Positions 34,691-43,652 of a stretch of 43,665 nt of DNA are shown here, in pieces. Source of the DNA: Verrucomicrobiota bacterium (GTDB lineage: Bacteria; Verrucomicrobiota; Verrucomicrobiia; Limisphaerales; UBA8199). The position numbers and the translations under genes are program-made. The notes beneath the pieces were generated by a model. That model was not told the DNA's origin and did not search any database. It saw only the letters and a list, made by a program, of their open reading frames with translations. Every line of letters starts with the position of its first letter. Position 1 is the first letter of the stretch. The DNA lies in NCBI GenBank assembly GCA_029974925.1, contig JARKQH010000107.1, forward strand, positions 1 through 43,665, given 5' to 3'.

Positions 34691-37600
34691 ATGGACCGCA
34701 CCGCAGTAACAAGAAACACCCGGCGCGCAGGGTTGGTGGTTGCGTGGGGGCTCTTGGGGTTATTGGTCCAGTGGAATCCCGCCTGCGCCCAGATCGGCCC
34801 TTCTTCAACTGAAAGCGCGGCAACCGGCGCCGCGGCGGTGTCGCCGTCCGGAGGCACCTATCCACAGGACCCACTCGGACTGTGGCGCGAAGCCAGCCCC
34901 GCCGCCTTCCCGGCCGGCGCCAAGGTCTGGATCGAGCCGCAGCCGTTTCGCGCCTTTCGCCTTGACCGCAGCCGCATGGAGGCCCTGCTGGCCCAAGCCC
35001 CGCGCGAATCGGCACAATCCGTGACGGACTCGACAAGCCTGGTCACTCTGCCCCTGCCGGAGGGCGGTTTCGCCCACTTTCGTTTTGTGGCGGTGGCGGT
35101 GATGGCGCCGGAGCTTGCGGCCAAATTCCCCGAGATCCGGACCTTCGTGGGCCGGGGAATTGAGGATCCGAGCGCCACGGCGCGATTCGACCTCACCCCG
35201 GCGGGTTTTCATGCCCAGGTCCTCCGGCGCGACGGGGCGGCTTATATTGACCCCCTGTTCCAAGGCGACTGCGAGTGGCACGCCGTTTATTTGCGGAAGG
35301 AATCCCCGCAGACCGCCGGCGAGTTTCGCTGCTCAACAGGGGCCGGTTCGGAGGAATCCGCGGCCTTCGGGCCGGATGCCATTCCCGCAGCCGTCCCCAG
35401 GCCGACGCCGCCGCAAGCGCCTTTCGGCACGAACTTGAGAGTGTATCGCCTCGCCTGCGCCGCCATGGGCGAATACACGCAATTTCATGGCGGCAGCGTG
35501 GCCAACGGCATGGCCGCCATCGTAACCGCCATCCACCGTGTCAACGCGGTTTATGAGACCGACCTGGCCATTCGCCTCCAGCTCGTCGCCAACAACGATC
35601 TGGTGGTCTATACCAACGCCGCCACCGATCCGTACACCAGCACCGACCTGCAGGTCCTCCTCAACCAGAACCAGGCGAATCTGGACAGCGTCATCGGCAG
35701 CCCCAACTACGACATCGGCCATCTTTTCGGAACCCGGTCCGACGGCCGAGCCTATATCGGGGTGGTTTGTCTGGCGGGTCTCAAGGCCGGGGGCTACACG
35801 GGCAGCGCGGCGCCGGTGGGCGACCCCTTTTTTATTGACTACGTCGCCCACGAGATCGGTCATCAATTCGGGGCCAGCCACACCTTCAACGGCACCAACA
35901 ACGCCTGCGGCGGCTGGCCTCCCAATCGCAATTCCGCCACGGCATACGAACCCGGCAGCGGCTCCACCGTGATGAGCTATGCCGGCATCTGCGGGCCCGA
36001 CAACTTACAACCCAACAGCGATCCCTATTTCCATTCCGCCAGCATCGAGGAAATCCTCGCCTTCGTCACCTCGGGCGTCGGCAGCTCCTGCCCACTGCTG
36101 CTGCCGACTTCCAACTCCCTGCCGGTCGTCACGGCTCCCGCCACCGTCGTCATCCCGCGGGACACCCCTTTCCGCCTGACGGCAGCCGCCTCCGACCCCG
36201 ACGGCGACCCGCTGAGTTACTGCTGGGAACAACGCGATCTGGGGCCGCCGGTCCCGCTCGGGGCGCCCGACAATGGCGCCAGCCCCCTGTTTCGGTCTTT
36301 TCCTCCGACACCGCTCGGCATCCGCACCTTTCCGCAACTCACCGGCCTGGTGGCCGGCGTTGCGGTCAGAGGCGAGGGGCTGCCCACGACAAACCGGACC
36401 CTGCATTTCCGGGTGACCGTCCGCGACCACTGCCCCGCCGGCGGTGGCATGGCCGCCGCGGACACCGCCGTCGAGGTCGCCAGCAACGCCGGGCCTTTCC
36501 GGATTACCGCCCCCAATACCCCCGTTACCTGGTCCAATATCCACACCGTCACCTGGGAGGTCGCCGGCACCACCAACCCCCCGGTTTCCGCCGCCGCCGT
36601 CAACATCCTGCTCTCCACCAACGGCGGTCTGACGTTCCCGATTGTCCTGGCTGCCAATACCCCCAACGACGGAGCCGAGACAGTGCAGTTCCCCCGGCTC
36701 GACACCTCCACCGCCCGCCTCCAGATCGAGGCGGTTGACCAGGTCTTTTTCGACATCTCCGACACGGATTTCTCCCTGGTCTCGTTCGTTCCCGCGCCCC
36801 GGATCGAGCTGGGGTCCATCGCGTTGCTTCGTGAAAACTGCGGGCCGCCCAACCACCGCCTCGACACCGGCGAAAGTGTTACGATGGAATTTGCGTTGAA
36901 AAACCTCGGAACGGCGCCCACCACAAACCTGGTTGCAACCTTGCTGGCCACCAACGGCGTGTTGCGGCCCAGTGCCCCGCAGCTCTTTGGCGCGCTCCCG
37001 CCCGATGGACCGGCGGTTGCCCGCCCGTTTGCCTTCGTGGTGGGCGCGCCGTGCGGCAGCAGCCTGGGCGCGGTTTTGGAGCTGCGCGACGGGGACGCCT
37101 TGCTGGGTACGGTTGAAAGCGCTTTGCCGGTTGGCACGAATGCTTATGCAACCTTCGTTTTCACCAATCCCGCCAGCATTGCCATCCTCGACAACGAGCC
37201 GGCAGACCCCTACCCCTCCGCGATTACCGTCTCGAACCTCGCCGGCCGTCTGGCCAAAGTCACCGTCACCCTGACCGACTTCTCCCACCCTTATCCCGAC
37301 GATGTGGACATCCTGCTCGTTGGCCCGCAAGGACAGAACGTCATGCTGATGTCCGACGCGGGGGGAGACTTTATCGTGAAGGGCCTGAACCTGACTTTTG
37401 ACGACGAGGCGCCCTCGCCCCCGCCTGACAACCTCGTTCTGAGCTCCGGAACCTGGCAGCCGTCCAACTTTGGTTACGCCCCTGACGAACTGGCGCCCCC
37501 GGCGCCCGCCGCCCCCCATGGCCAATCCCTCAGCGTGTTCAACGGCACGGACCCCAACGGGGTGTGGTCGCTGTTCGTCCAGGACGACGACCAGCAACTG

Positions 37601-38842
37601 TCCGGCGGGCTCGCGGCGGGCTGGGCGCTGCACCTCACGACGGCCACACCGGCCTGCTGCGAGGGGCCGGTGACCGCCGACCTCGAGTTGGCTGCCTCCC
37701 TCGTGTCAACCCAGCTCCAGGTCGGCTCCGAAATCACGCTGGCCCTCCGGGTTACCAACCACGGGCCGGCCGAGGCGTTCGCCGTGACCGTCACCAACCT
37801 CCTGCCGGCGGGCCTCGCCCTGCTGTCCGCCAACGCGACACAAGGCACCTGGGCTTTGCGGGACGCCCGCGTCATCTTCGCGCTGGGTGACCTGGCCCCC
37901 GGGGCCGCGTGCGAACTCACCCTCAATGCTCTGGTCCAAAATCCTGGCGCGCTGTGGAACGTGGCGGAGGCAGCCGCCAGCACGACCGACCCGTTGGCGG
38001 CCAACAACGCGGCAACGACGGTCATCGTGGCAAACGTACCGCCCGCGATTTCGCCCGTCGCCGACCTCGAAACGCCGGAGGACACCCCGCTCCAGATTGC
38101 GCTGACCGTGAGCGACCCTGACACGCCCTTGGAGGGGCTGTCGCTTTCGGGTTTCTCAGCCGATACCAATCTTGTGCCGGACGCTCAGTTTTGGTTCGAC
38201 GGGGCGGGCGCCGACCGCACGCTCATGCTCCTGCCCGCGACCAATCAGTCTGGCTCGACCCTGATCACGGTGGTTGTCAGTGATGGCCTCGCTTCAAACT
38301 CCGTTTCCTTCACCCTGACGGTTCTGCCGGTGAATGACCCGCCCGAGCTGGCCCCCATCCCGGATCAGCTCCTGGTCGAGGGCCAGACGCTGGTCTGGAC
38401 CAATCTGGCCTTTGACCCCGATCCGCCCCCCAACCTTCTCTCGTTCCGCCTGGAAACCAACGGCCCGCCGGCGATGCAGCTTGATCCGCTTACGGGCGTG
38501 CTCACCTGGACGCCGGGCGAGGCGGACTGCCCCTCCACCAACGCCATAACGGTTGTGGTTGACGACGATGGCGAACCGCCTTTGAGCGCCAGCCAGTCTT
38601 TCGTCCTGACCGTGCTGCCCCGCCTCGTCTTCCGGTCCGTCGCCTCGTCGAATGGCACGCTGGTCCTCCGCTGGCGGACCATTCCAGGAAGAACCTATCG
38701 CCTCCAGTACCAGGACACGCTGGGGGCGTCCAACTGGACCGACCTGGCTCCAGACCGCACCGCCGAGGGCCTCGAACTCGAGGCCGCCGATTCGGTCCAG
38801 CCCGAGGCGCAGCGGTTCTACCGGGTTCAATTGCTGCCGTGA
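34691..38842 (+). CDS. Large secreted reprolysin-like zinc metallopeptidase with P-like, DUF11 and Ig/cadherin-like domains
   Basis: A 1383-residue exported protease. The signal segment (RRAGLVVAWGLLGLLVQWNP) ends near ACAQ. A propeptide-like region precedes the catalytic domain, whose zinc motif HEIGHQFGASHTF (387-399) is HExxHxxGxxH, followed by a Met-turn candidate TVMSYAGIC. After several beta domains come a proprotein-convertase P-like domain (about 827-985, VTLTDFSHPYPDDVDILLV), a DUF11 domain (about 994-1116, ALRVTNHGPAEAF), tandem cadherin/Ig-like repeats (EDTPLQIALTVSDPD, TGVLTWTP) and a terminal module ending EAQRFYRVQLLP. A run of G before the ATG can serve as Shine-Dalgarno. It probably degrades or remodels extracellular proteins. 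It is preceded by a PAS protein 27 bp upstream. Confidence 0.9.
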   Translation: MDRTAVTRNTRRAGLVVAWGLLGLLVQWNPACAQIGPSSTESAATGAAAVSPSGGTYPQDPLGLWREASPAAFPAGAKVWIEPQPFRAFRLDRSRMEALLAQAPRESAQSVTDSTSLVTLPLPEGGFAHFRFVAVAVMAPELAAKFPEIRTFVGRGIEDPSATARFDLTPAGFHAQVLRRDGAAYIDPLFQGDCEWHAVYLRKESPQTAGEFRCSTGAGSEESAAFGPDAIPAAVPRPTPPQAPFGTNLRVYRLACAAMGEYTQFHGGSVANGMAAIVTAIHRVNAVYETDLAIRLQLVANNDLVVYTNAATDPYTSTDLQVLLNQNQANLDSVIGSPNYDIGHLFGTRSDGRAYIGVVCLAGLKAGGYTGSAAPVGDPFFIDYVAHEIGHQFGASHTFNGTNNACGGWPPNRNSATAYEPGSGSTVMSYAGICGPDNLQPNSDPYFHSASIEEILAFVTSGVGSSCPLLLPTSNSLPVVTAPATVVIPRDTPFRLTAAASDPDGDPLSYCWEQRDLGPPVPLGAPDNGASPLFRSFPPTPLGIRTFPQLTGLVAGVAVRGEGLPTTNRTLHFRVTVRDHCPAGGGMAAADTAVEVASNAGPFRITAPNTPVTWSNIHTVTWEVAGTTNPPVSAAAVNILLSTNGGLTFPIVLAANTPNDGAETVQFPRLDTSTARLQIEAVDQVFFDISDTDFSLVSFVPAPRIELGSIALLRENCGPPNHRLDTGESVTMEFALKNLGTAPTTNLVATLLATNGVLRPSAPQLFGALPPDGPAVARPFAFVVGAPCGSSLGAVLELRDGDALLGTVESALPVGTNAYATFVFTNPASIAILDNEPADPYPSAITVSNLAGRLAKVTVTLTDFSHPYPDDVDILLVGPQGQNVMLMSDAGGDFIVKGLNLTFDDEAPSPPPDNLVLSSGTWQPSNFGYAPDELAPPAPAAPHGQSLSVFNGTDPNGVWSLFVQDDDQQLSGGLAAGWALHLTTATPACCEGPVTADLELAASLVSTQLQVGSEITLALRVTNHGPAEAFAVTVTNLLPAGLALLSANATQGTWALRDARVIFALGDLAPGAACELTLNALVQNPGALWNVAEAAASTTDPLAANNAATTVIVANVPPAISPVADLETPEDTPLQIALTVSDPDTPLEGLSLSGFSADTNLVPDAQFWFDGAGADRTLMLLPATNQSGSTLITVVVSDGLASNSVSFTLTVLPVNDPPELAPIPDQLLVEGQTLVWTNLAFDPDPPPNLLSFRLETNGPPAMQLDPLTGVLTWTPGEADCPSTNAITVVVDDDGEPPLSASQSFVLTVLPRLVFRSVASSNGTLVLRWRTIPGRTYRLQYQDTLGASNWTDLAPDRTAEGLELEAADSVQPEAQRFYRVQLLP

Positions 38843-38886
38843 AACGGCGAAAGCTCCCGGGCTGACGGATGCCCCTCCCGCCCGGA

Positions 38887-40065
38887 TCAGGCGCGGAGAA
38901 CGGTGGCGCCGGCTGCGGGCCGCGAGACGAACAGCGAGGGCTTGATCCCGGTGCGCTTTTCGTAATCGGCCGCGATGCGATCCGCGATGGCCTGCACCGA
39001 CTCGGCCCGGACCAGGGCGACGGTGCATCCGCCAAACCCGCCGCCGGTCATGCGGCAGCCGTACACCCCGCCGGCGGGGCCGATGCCGCGGGCGATTTCA
39101 ACCACCGCATCCAGTTCGGGGCAACTGACTTCGTAATCGTCGCGCAGCGAGGCGTGACTGGCATACATCAGCTCGCCCACCTTCGCCCAATTCGAGGCCC
39201 GCACGGCTTTGGCGGCCTGCAGCGTCCGCTCGATTTCCCCGATCACGTGCCGGGCGCGGCGGAAGGCAACCGGGTCGGTTTTCCCGGCGGCCGCCTCGAG
39301 TTGGGCCGCCGTCGCATCGCGCAGGGAGGCGACGCCCAGTGACTTCGCGGCGGCTTCGCACTGGGCGCGGCGTTTGGCGTATTCGCCGCCGGTCAGCTCG
39401 TGCTTTACGTTGGTGTTGGTAATCAGCAGCTCGACCGCCCCGTCGGTCATCGGCACCAGCTCCGTCTGCCGCGACCGGCAGTCCAGCAGCAACAGGTGGT
39501 CCGGCCGGCCCATGACAGAAATAAACTGGTCCATGATCCCGCAAGGCATGCCGGCGTACTCATGTTCGGCCTTCTGACACAGCAGCGCTTTTTCGACCGG
39601 ATCCAGTTTATGACCGGTGATGGTTTCCAGGAGGGTGGCGGTGGAAACCTCGAGCGCGGCGCTGCTGGACAGACCGCCCCCCAGGGGAACGGTCGAGTGG
39701 ATGAGCGCATCAAAGCCGGGCACTTTGACGCCCCGGGCGGCAAAACCCGCCAGGACGCCCAGCGGGTAATTGTACCAGGTCCCCTTGGGCGCCGGCTTCA
39801 AGGGCTGGGCCAGGTCAATGGACGCCGGGCCGTTGCCGACGGTCGAGCGCAGTTGGACCCGGGCTGGCGCCTCGCCGGCCGGAGCGGCCGCAATCACCGT
39901 GTAACGGTCAATAGCCATCGGGAAGACGAAGCCGTCGTTGTAATCGGTATGCTCGCCGATGACATTCACGCGGCCCGGGGCGGCGGCGATCCAGCGGGGC
40001 GGGCGTCCGTAAGTCTGGGTGAATCGTTCGGCAACCAGGTTGCCCAGTTCGTTCAAGGTCATCAT
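38887..40065 (-). CDS. galK: Galactokinase
   Basis: A 392-residue GHMP kinase that phosphorylates D-galactose at C1 with ATP. The galactokinase signature is APGRVNVIGEHTDYNDGFV (29-47), motif 2 is VPLGGGLSSSAALEV (about 126-140) and motif 3 CRMTGGGFGGCTVAL (about 335-350). The catalytic aspartate is expected in CGIMDQF. Length matches GalK. It lies 18 bp downstream of galM on the same strand, at the 3' end of a four-gene unit with a sodium symporter and a small membrane protein. The start could be either of two adjacent ATG codons. No galT is present in the window. Confidence 0.95.
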   Translation of the reverse strand: MMTLNELGNLVAERFTQTYGRPPRWIAAAPGRVNVIGEHTDYNDGFVFPMAIDRYTVIAAAPAGEAPARVQLRSTVGNGPASIDLAQPLKPAPKGTWYNYPLGVLAGFAARGVKVPGFDALIHSTVPLGGGLSSSAALEVSTATLLETITGHKLDPVEKALLCQKAEHEYAGMPCGIMDQFISVMGRPDHLLLLDCRSRQTELVPMTDGAVELLITNTNVKHELTGGEYAKRRAQCEAAAKSLGVASLRDATAAQLEAAAGKTDPVAFRRARHVIGEIERTLQAAKAVRASNWAKVGELMYASHASLRDDYEVSCPELDAVVEIARGIGPAGGVYGCRMTGGGFGGCTVALVRAESVQAIADRIAADYEKRTGIKPSLFVSRPAAGATVLRA

Positions 40066-40083
40066 GGCAGTTACTCGTTGGGT

Positions 40084-41130
40084 CTATTCGACGGCAAACC
40101 GATAAATCGCGGTCTGGCGATAAGTCTGGCCCGGACGCAGGATCACCGACGGGAAAGCCGGTTCATTGACCGCGTTGGGAAAATGCTGGGTCTCGAGACA
40201 AAAGGCGCTATGACGGGCGTAGGCAACGCCCCGTTTGCCCACTAGGGACCCGTCCAGGAAGTTCGCCGTGTAGAGCTGGAGGCCGGGCTGCGTGGTTTCC
40301 ACCTCCATCACCCGCCCGCTGCCCGGTTCCGTCACCCGCGCCGCCAGCGCCAACGACCCGCCCCCGCTGTTCAGCACGAAGTTGTTGTCGTAGCCGATGG
40401 GATCGCCCCGCAATTGGGAGAAGCGGGCGCCGATTGGGGTCGGGCGGGTAAAATCCAGCGGCGTGCCCTTCACCGCCTTGATCTCGCCGGTGGGAATGAG
40501 GTCGGCATTCGACGGCGTGAAATGGTCTGCGGCAATCATGAGCACGTGGTCCAGCACGTGGCCCTGGCCTTCGCCCGCCAGGTTGAAGTAGGAATGATTG
40601 GTGAGGTTCACCGGCGTGGCCTGGTCGGTGGTCGCCGTGTAATCAATCCGCAATTCGTTGGCCGCCGTCAGGGTCATCAGGACGGTGACCTCGAGCCGGC
40701 CGGGATAACCTTCCTCCAGGTCCGGGCTGATGTAGGCAAACCGGACGGCCCCGGCGCCCTGGGGTTCGGCTTCCCAAAGGACCTTGTCGAAGCCGCGCAG
40801 CCCCCCGTGGAGGTGGTTCGGGCCGTTGTTCACAGCCAGGTGATAGGTTTTGCCGTCCAAGGTGAATTTCCCGCCGGCAATGCGGTTGGCCACGCGCCCG
40901 ACCGTGCAGCCAAAGTAGGGGTGTCCCTTGAGGTAGGGTTCAAGCCGGTTGAAGCCCAGAACGATGTCGGCGAACCGCCCCTGGCGGTCCGGCACGTGCA
41001 ACTCGGTGATGATGGTGCCATAATTGGTGATTTTGGCCACCACCCCGTTCGAATTGGTCAGCGTGAACAGTGTCGCCGGCCTGCCGTCGGGCAAAACGCC
41101 AAAACTCGACGTTTCCAGATTCGCTTTCAT
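40084..41130 (-). CDS. galM: Aldose 1-epimerase (galactose mutarotase)
   Basis: A 348-residue mutarotase that interconverts alpha and beta anomers of galactose, supplying the alpha form for GalK. The family residues are visible: NNGPNHLHGGLRGFDK with His106/His108, VNLTNHSYFNLAGEG with the catalytic His179, and FCLETQHFPNAVN near the end with the catalytic glutamate. The RVANRIAGGKFTLDG segment is also conserved. No signal peptide is seen, so it acts in the cytoplasm. It is 106 bp downstream of the small membrane protein and 18 bp upstream of galK. Confidence 0.94.
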   Translation of the reverse strand: MKANLETSSFGVLPDGRPATLFTLTNSNGVVAKITNYGTIITELHVPDRQGRFADIVLGFNRLEPYLKGHPYFGCTVGRVANRIAGGKFTLDGKTYHLAVNNGPNHLHGGLRGFDKVLWEAEPQGAGAVRFAYISPDLEEGYPGRLEVTVLMTLTAANELRIDYTATTDQATPVNLTNHSYFNLAGEGQGHVLDHVLMIAADHFTPSNADLIPTGEIKAVKGTPLDFTRPTPIGARFSQLRGDPIGYDNNFVLNSGGGSLALAARVTEPGSGRVMEVETTQPGLQLYTANFLDGSLVGKRGVAYARHSAFCLETQHFPNAVNEPAFPSVILRPGQTYRQTAIYRFAVE

Positions 41131-41236
41131 CTTGCCAGTTCTTGTCCGGAGACGCGGCGCCGACGCTCGCGGCTTCCCCCCGCTCGAGTGGCGGTTTCCC
41201 GCCCATCCCGAGGCCCACCCCCGGCGCCCGACCGGA

Positions 41237-41458
41237 CTATTGCTGCGGGACCGGGTTCACCCTCGCCCCGCGCCAGGCCAGGATCAGCATCGCGACGCCG
41301 AACACCGTCAGCAACATCCCCCACAACAGGTTGACGTTGATGTCGAGGGAGCGATGGTAAAGTTCGGCGTTTGATCCGGTGATCAGGCCGTAAACCACCA
41401 GCATGACTCCGATGAGCGAGAACATGAGGCCGATCGGCCAGCGTATATCCAGTCCCAT
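41237..41458 (-). CDS. Small two-helix membrane protein next to the symporter
   Basis: A 73-residue protein with two transmembrane segments (IGLMFSLIGVMLVVYGLITG, residues 9-28, and NLLWGMLLTVFGVAMLILAW, 43-62) and a short polar loop between them. It begins MGLDIRWPIG and ends in a basic, proline-containing tail. It lies 18 bp after the sodium symporter gene, so it is probably translated with it, and may be a small accessory subunit or stability partner. I recognise no named family. The match of helix spacing and position to the operon makes it a real gene rather than a chance frame. Confidence 0.75.
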   Translation of the reverse strand: MGLDIRWPIGLMFSLIGVMLVVYGLITGSNAELYHRSLDINVNLLWGMLLTVFGVAMLILAWRGARVNPVPQQ

Positions 41459-41476
41459 AAAACAGTTCCTTTCGAT

Positions 41477-43405
41477 TTACCAGAAGATGAGGTTGAGAAT
41501 CACACAGCACACCAGGAGGATGACGCCCAGCGTGGCGGGCCGCAGGTACCAGGCCTTTTCCTCGTCCTTGATCTTCGGCGTGAGGGAATACACCAGGCCC
41601 TTGAGTTCCGCGTCCGTCTTGGTGCGGCGGGTTACCAGCGAAATCCCCAGGGTCAGGACAAAGCAGACGGTGAAGGCGAAGCTGGCCAGCCAGAAGTTCT
41701 GCGCCATCTCGCTCGGGAAGGTTTGCCACACGGCCAGGTAGCCGCCCTTGACGCCGGGAGCGTTGCCGGCCGAGAGGGTGAACGCGTGGAAGAGGGCCGA
41801 ACCGGCGATGCCGCCAAACAGGCCCAGGAAGGCGCCGGTGCCGGTGGTGCGCGCCCAGAACATGCCCAGGAGGAAGGTGGCGAACAAGGGCGCATTCACA
41901 AAGCCGAACACCAACTGGATGATGTCCATGGCGTTGTTATACATGGAGGCGAAGTAGGCGCAGGCGATACTGAGCAAAATGCCCACCACCGTGACCGCCT
42001 GGCCCATCCAGAAGTAGTGCTGGTCGCTCTTGTTCGGAGCGATGTAGGCCTGGTAGAGGTCATAGGTCCACACGGTGTTAAAGGCCGTGACGTTGCCCGC
42101 CATGCCTGACATAAACGAGGCCAGCAGGGCGGTCAGCGCCAACCCCAGCAGCCCGGGCGGGCAGTACTTTTTCACGAGGGAAAGAATCACGCCGTCGTAG
42201 TCATACTCGGCGATGGCGTCATAAATGCCCTGCTTGATCTGCTGGTCGGTCATCTGTTCGGCGCCTTTGACCAGGGCGGTGATGCGCTCGGCGTTGAGCT
42301 TGCGTCCCATCGCCTCGGAAACCATCGGCAGCGCATCCTCGGGGTCCATGGCCGCCGCCATCTTCACCGCTTCCACGGCCCGGTTATAGACATTGTCGCT
42401 GATGATCGGCGGCGGAATGCGGTATTGCTTGTCGGGCATCGAGGTCAGCGCGATGGCAATCATCCCGGGCACGATGACCAGCGCCGGGAACAGCATCTTG
42501 GGCACCGCGGCAATCAGGGGGGTGCGCCGCGCCGCGCTCATGTTCTTCGCTGCCATCGCGCGCTGCACCACCAGGAAGTTCGTGCACCAGTAACCGAACG
42601 ACAGCACAAAACCAAGCCCGAACACCATCGCGAACCAGTCCACGCCCATCGGGTTGGCGGCCGGTCCGCTTAACAACGGCTTCCAGGCGCTGGTCCAGGC
42701 TTCGCTCGGGTAGGCGTTGGTGCCCAGGTTCAACGCGGCCGGGTTTTGGGCCACCGTTTGCAGCGAGGCTTTCATCGTCCCCCAACCGCCGACGTCCTTG
42801 AGGCCGAGATACACCACCGGGGCAAAGCCCAGCACAATCATGAAGAACTGGAGCACCTCGGTGTAAATCGCGGAGGTCAGGCCGCCTTTGAGCACATAGA
42901 TCAGGACCACGCCGGAGCAGATCCACAGGGCGATGTGGTAGTTCCAGCCCAGCAACTGGTTCAGCAGCTTGGCCAGCGCGTTCATCGAGATGCCCGACGC
43001 GAACACCGTCATCACCGCAAACGCAATCGAGTTCAACGCCCGCACCCGCTCGTCAAACCGCATCTTGAGGTATTCCGGCACCGACCGGGCCTTCGACCCG
43101 TAGTAGAACGGCATCATGAAGATCGCCAGAAAGACCATCGCCGGAATGGCCCCCACCCAGTAAAAATGACTCGTGGCGATGCCATACTTGGCGCCGCTGG
43201 CCGCCATGCCGACCAGTTCCAGCGCCCCCAGGTTGGCCGAGATGAAGGCCAGCCCCGTCACCCAGGCCGGAATTGACCGGCCCGAGGTCAGAAAGTCCGA
43301 CGAACTCTTGAGATACCGTCGCAGGGCGAAGCCAATGCCGACCACGAACGCGACGTAAATGATAAGGATGGCGTAATCAATCAGGCCAAGTTGTACGCTT
43401 TGCAT
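41477..43405 (-). CDS. Sodium/solute symporter (SSS family, SGLT-like), probably for galactose
   Basis: A 642-residue inner-membrane transporter of the SSS family, which drives uptake of sugars and other solutes with Na+. The first helix and the SSDFLTSGRSIPAWVTGLAF segment are the family start; GISMNALAKLLNQLLGWNY, VLKGGLTSAIYTEVLQFF and PPGLLGLALTALLASFMS match later helices. About 14 helices are visible. Between the helix ending IALTSMPDK and the one starting PPGLLG lies an extra polar, helical stretch of roughly 65 residues (about 335-400), not seen in standard members. Its place before galM and galK suggests galactose or a galactoside as substrate, but this is inference from context. A promoter-like sequence lies 24 bp upstream. 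Confidence 0.92.
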   Translation of the reverse strand: MQSVQLGLIDYAILIIYVAFVVGIGFALRRYLKSSSDFLTSGRSIPAWVTGLAFISANLGALELVGMAASGAKYGIATSHFYWVGAIPAMVFLAIFMMPFYYGSKARSVPEYLKMRFDERVRALNSIAFAVMTVFASGISMNALAKLLNQLLGWNYHIALWICSGVVLIYVLKGGLTSAIYTEVLQFFMIVLGFAPVVYLGLKDVGGWGTMKASLQTVAQNPAALNLGTNAYPSEAWTSAWKPLLSGPAANPMGVDWFAMVFGLGFVLSFGYWCTNFLVVQRAMAAKNMSAARRTPLIAAVPKMLFPALVIVPGMIAIALTSMPDKQYRIPPPIISDNVYNRAVEAVKMAAAMDPEDALPMVSEAMGRKLNAERITALVKGAEQMTDQQIKQGIYDAIAEYDYDGVILSLVKKYCPPGLLGLALTALLASFMSGMAGNVTAFNTVWTYDLYQAYIAPNKSDQHYFWMGQAVTVVGILLSIACAYFASMYNNAMDIIQLVFGFVNAPLFATFLLGMFWARTTGTGAFLGLFGGIAGSALFHAFTLSAGNAPGVKGGYLAVWQTFPSEMAQNFWLASFAFTVCFVLTLGISLVTRRTKTDAELKGLVYSLTPKIKDEEKAWYLRPATLGVILLVCCVILNLIFW

Positions 43406-43428
43406 AAGTTTTGGTTCGAGCCGGGGAA

Positions 43429-43457
43429 GGATTAAGGAGTTTAAATGGCCTTGTCAA
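43429..43457 (-). promoter_or_regulatory. Candidate promoter of the galactose operon
   Basis: On the minus strand, a perfect -35 TTGACA (43452-43457) is followed after 17 bp by TAATCC (43429-43434), a weak -10 with two of six matches. It is the only clear -35 in the short AT-rich gap in front of the symporter gene. Confidence 0.4.
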
Positions 43458-43526
43458 TGCCGGGACTGCGAAAAATCCGCGATTCCCCGCGTAAAACCAA
43501 TCCGAACCCCGCGGCCCCGCCCGGCC

Positions 43527-43652
43527 TCAGCGCGCCCCTTGATCGCCGGGGTAGGGCAGGCGGTAGTGGGGATTCCACTGCCGCCACTGCCAGTCCGACT
43601 GCTCGGGCCACGGCGCGCAACCGGCCCCAAGCCAAGCCAACAGCCCAAGCAT
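43527..43652 (-). CDS. Possible small lipoprotein-like peptide at the window edge
   Basis: A minus-strand frame from an ATG at 43652 reads MLGLLAWLGAGCAPWPEQSD, then WQWRQWNPHYRLPYPGDQGA and a final Arg, 41 residues in all. The short hydrophobic head followed by GAGC resembles a lipoprotein signal with a cysteine to be lipidated, and the Trp/Tyr/Pro-rich tail looks like small verrucomicrobial surface lipoproteins. The frame remains open to the window edge, so the gene could start further upstream. No family is recognised. It lies about 70 bp upstream of the symporter promoter on the same strand. It may be a chance frame. Confidence 0.35.
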   Translation of the reverse strand: MLGLLAWLGAGCAPWPEQSDWQWRQWNPHYRLPYPGDQGAR

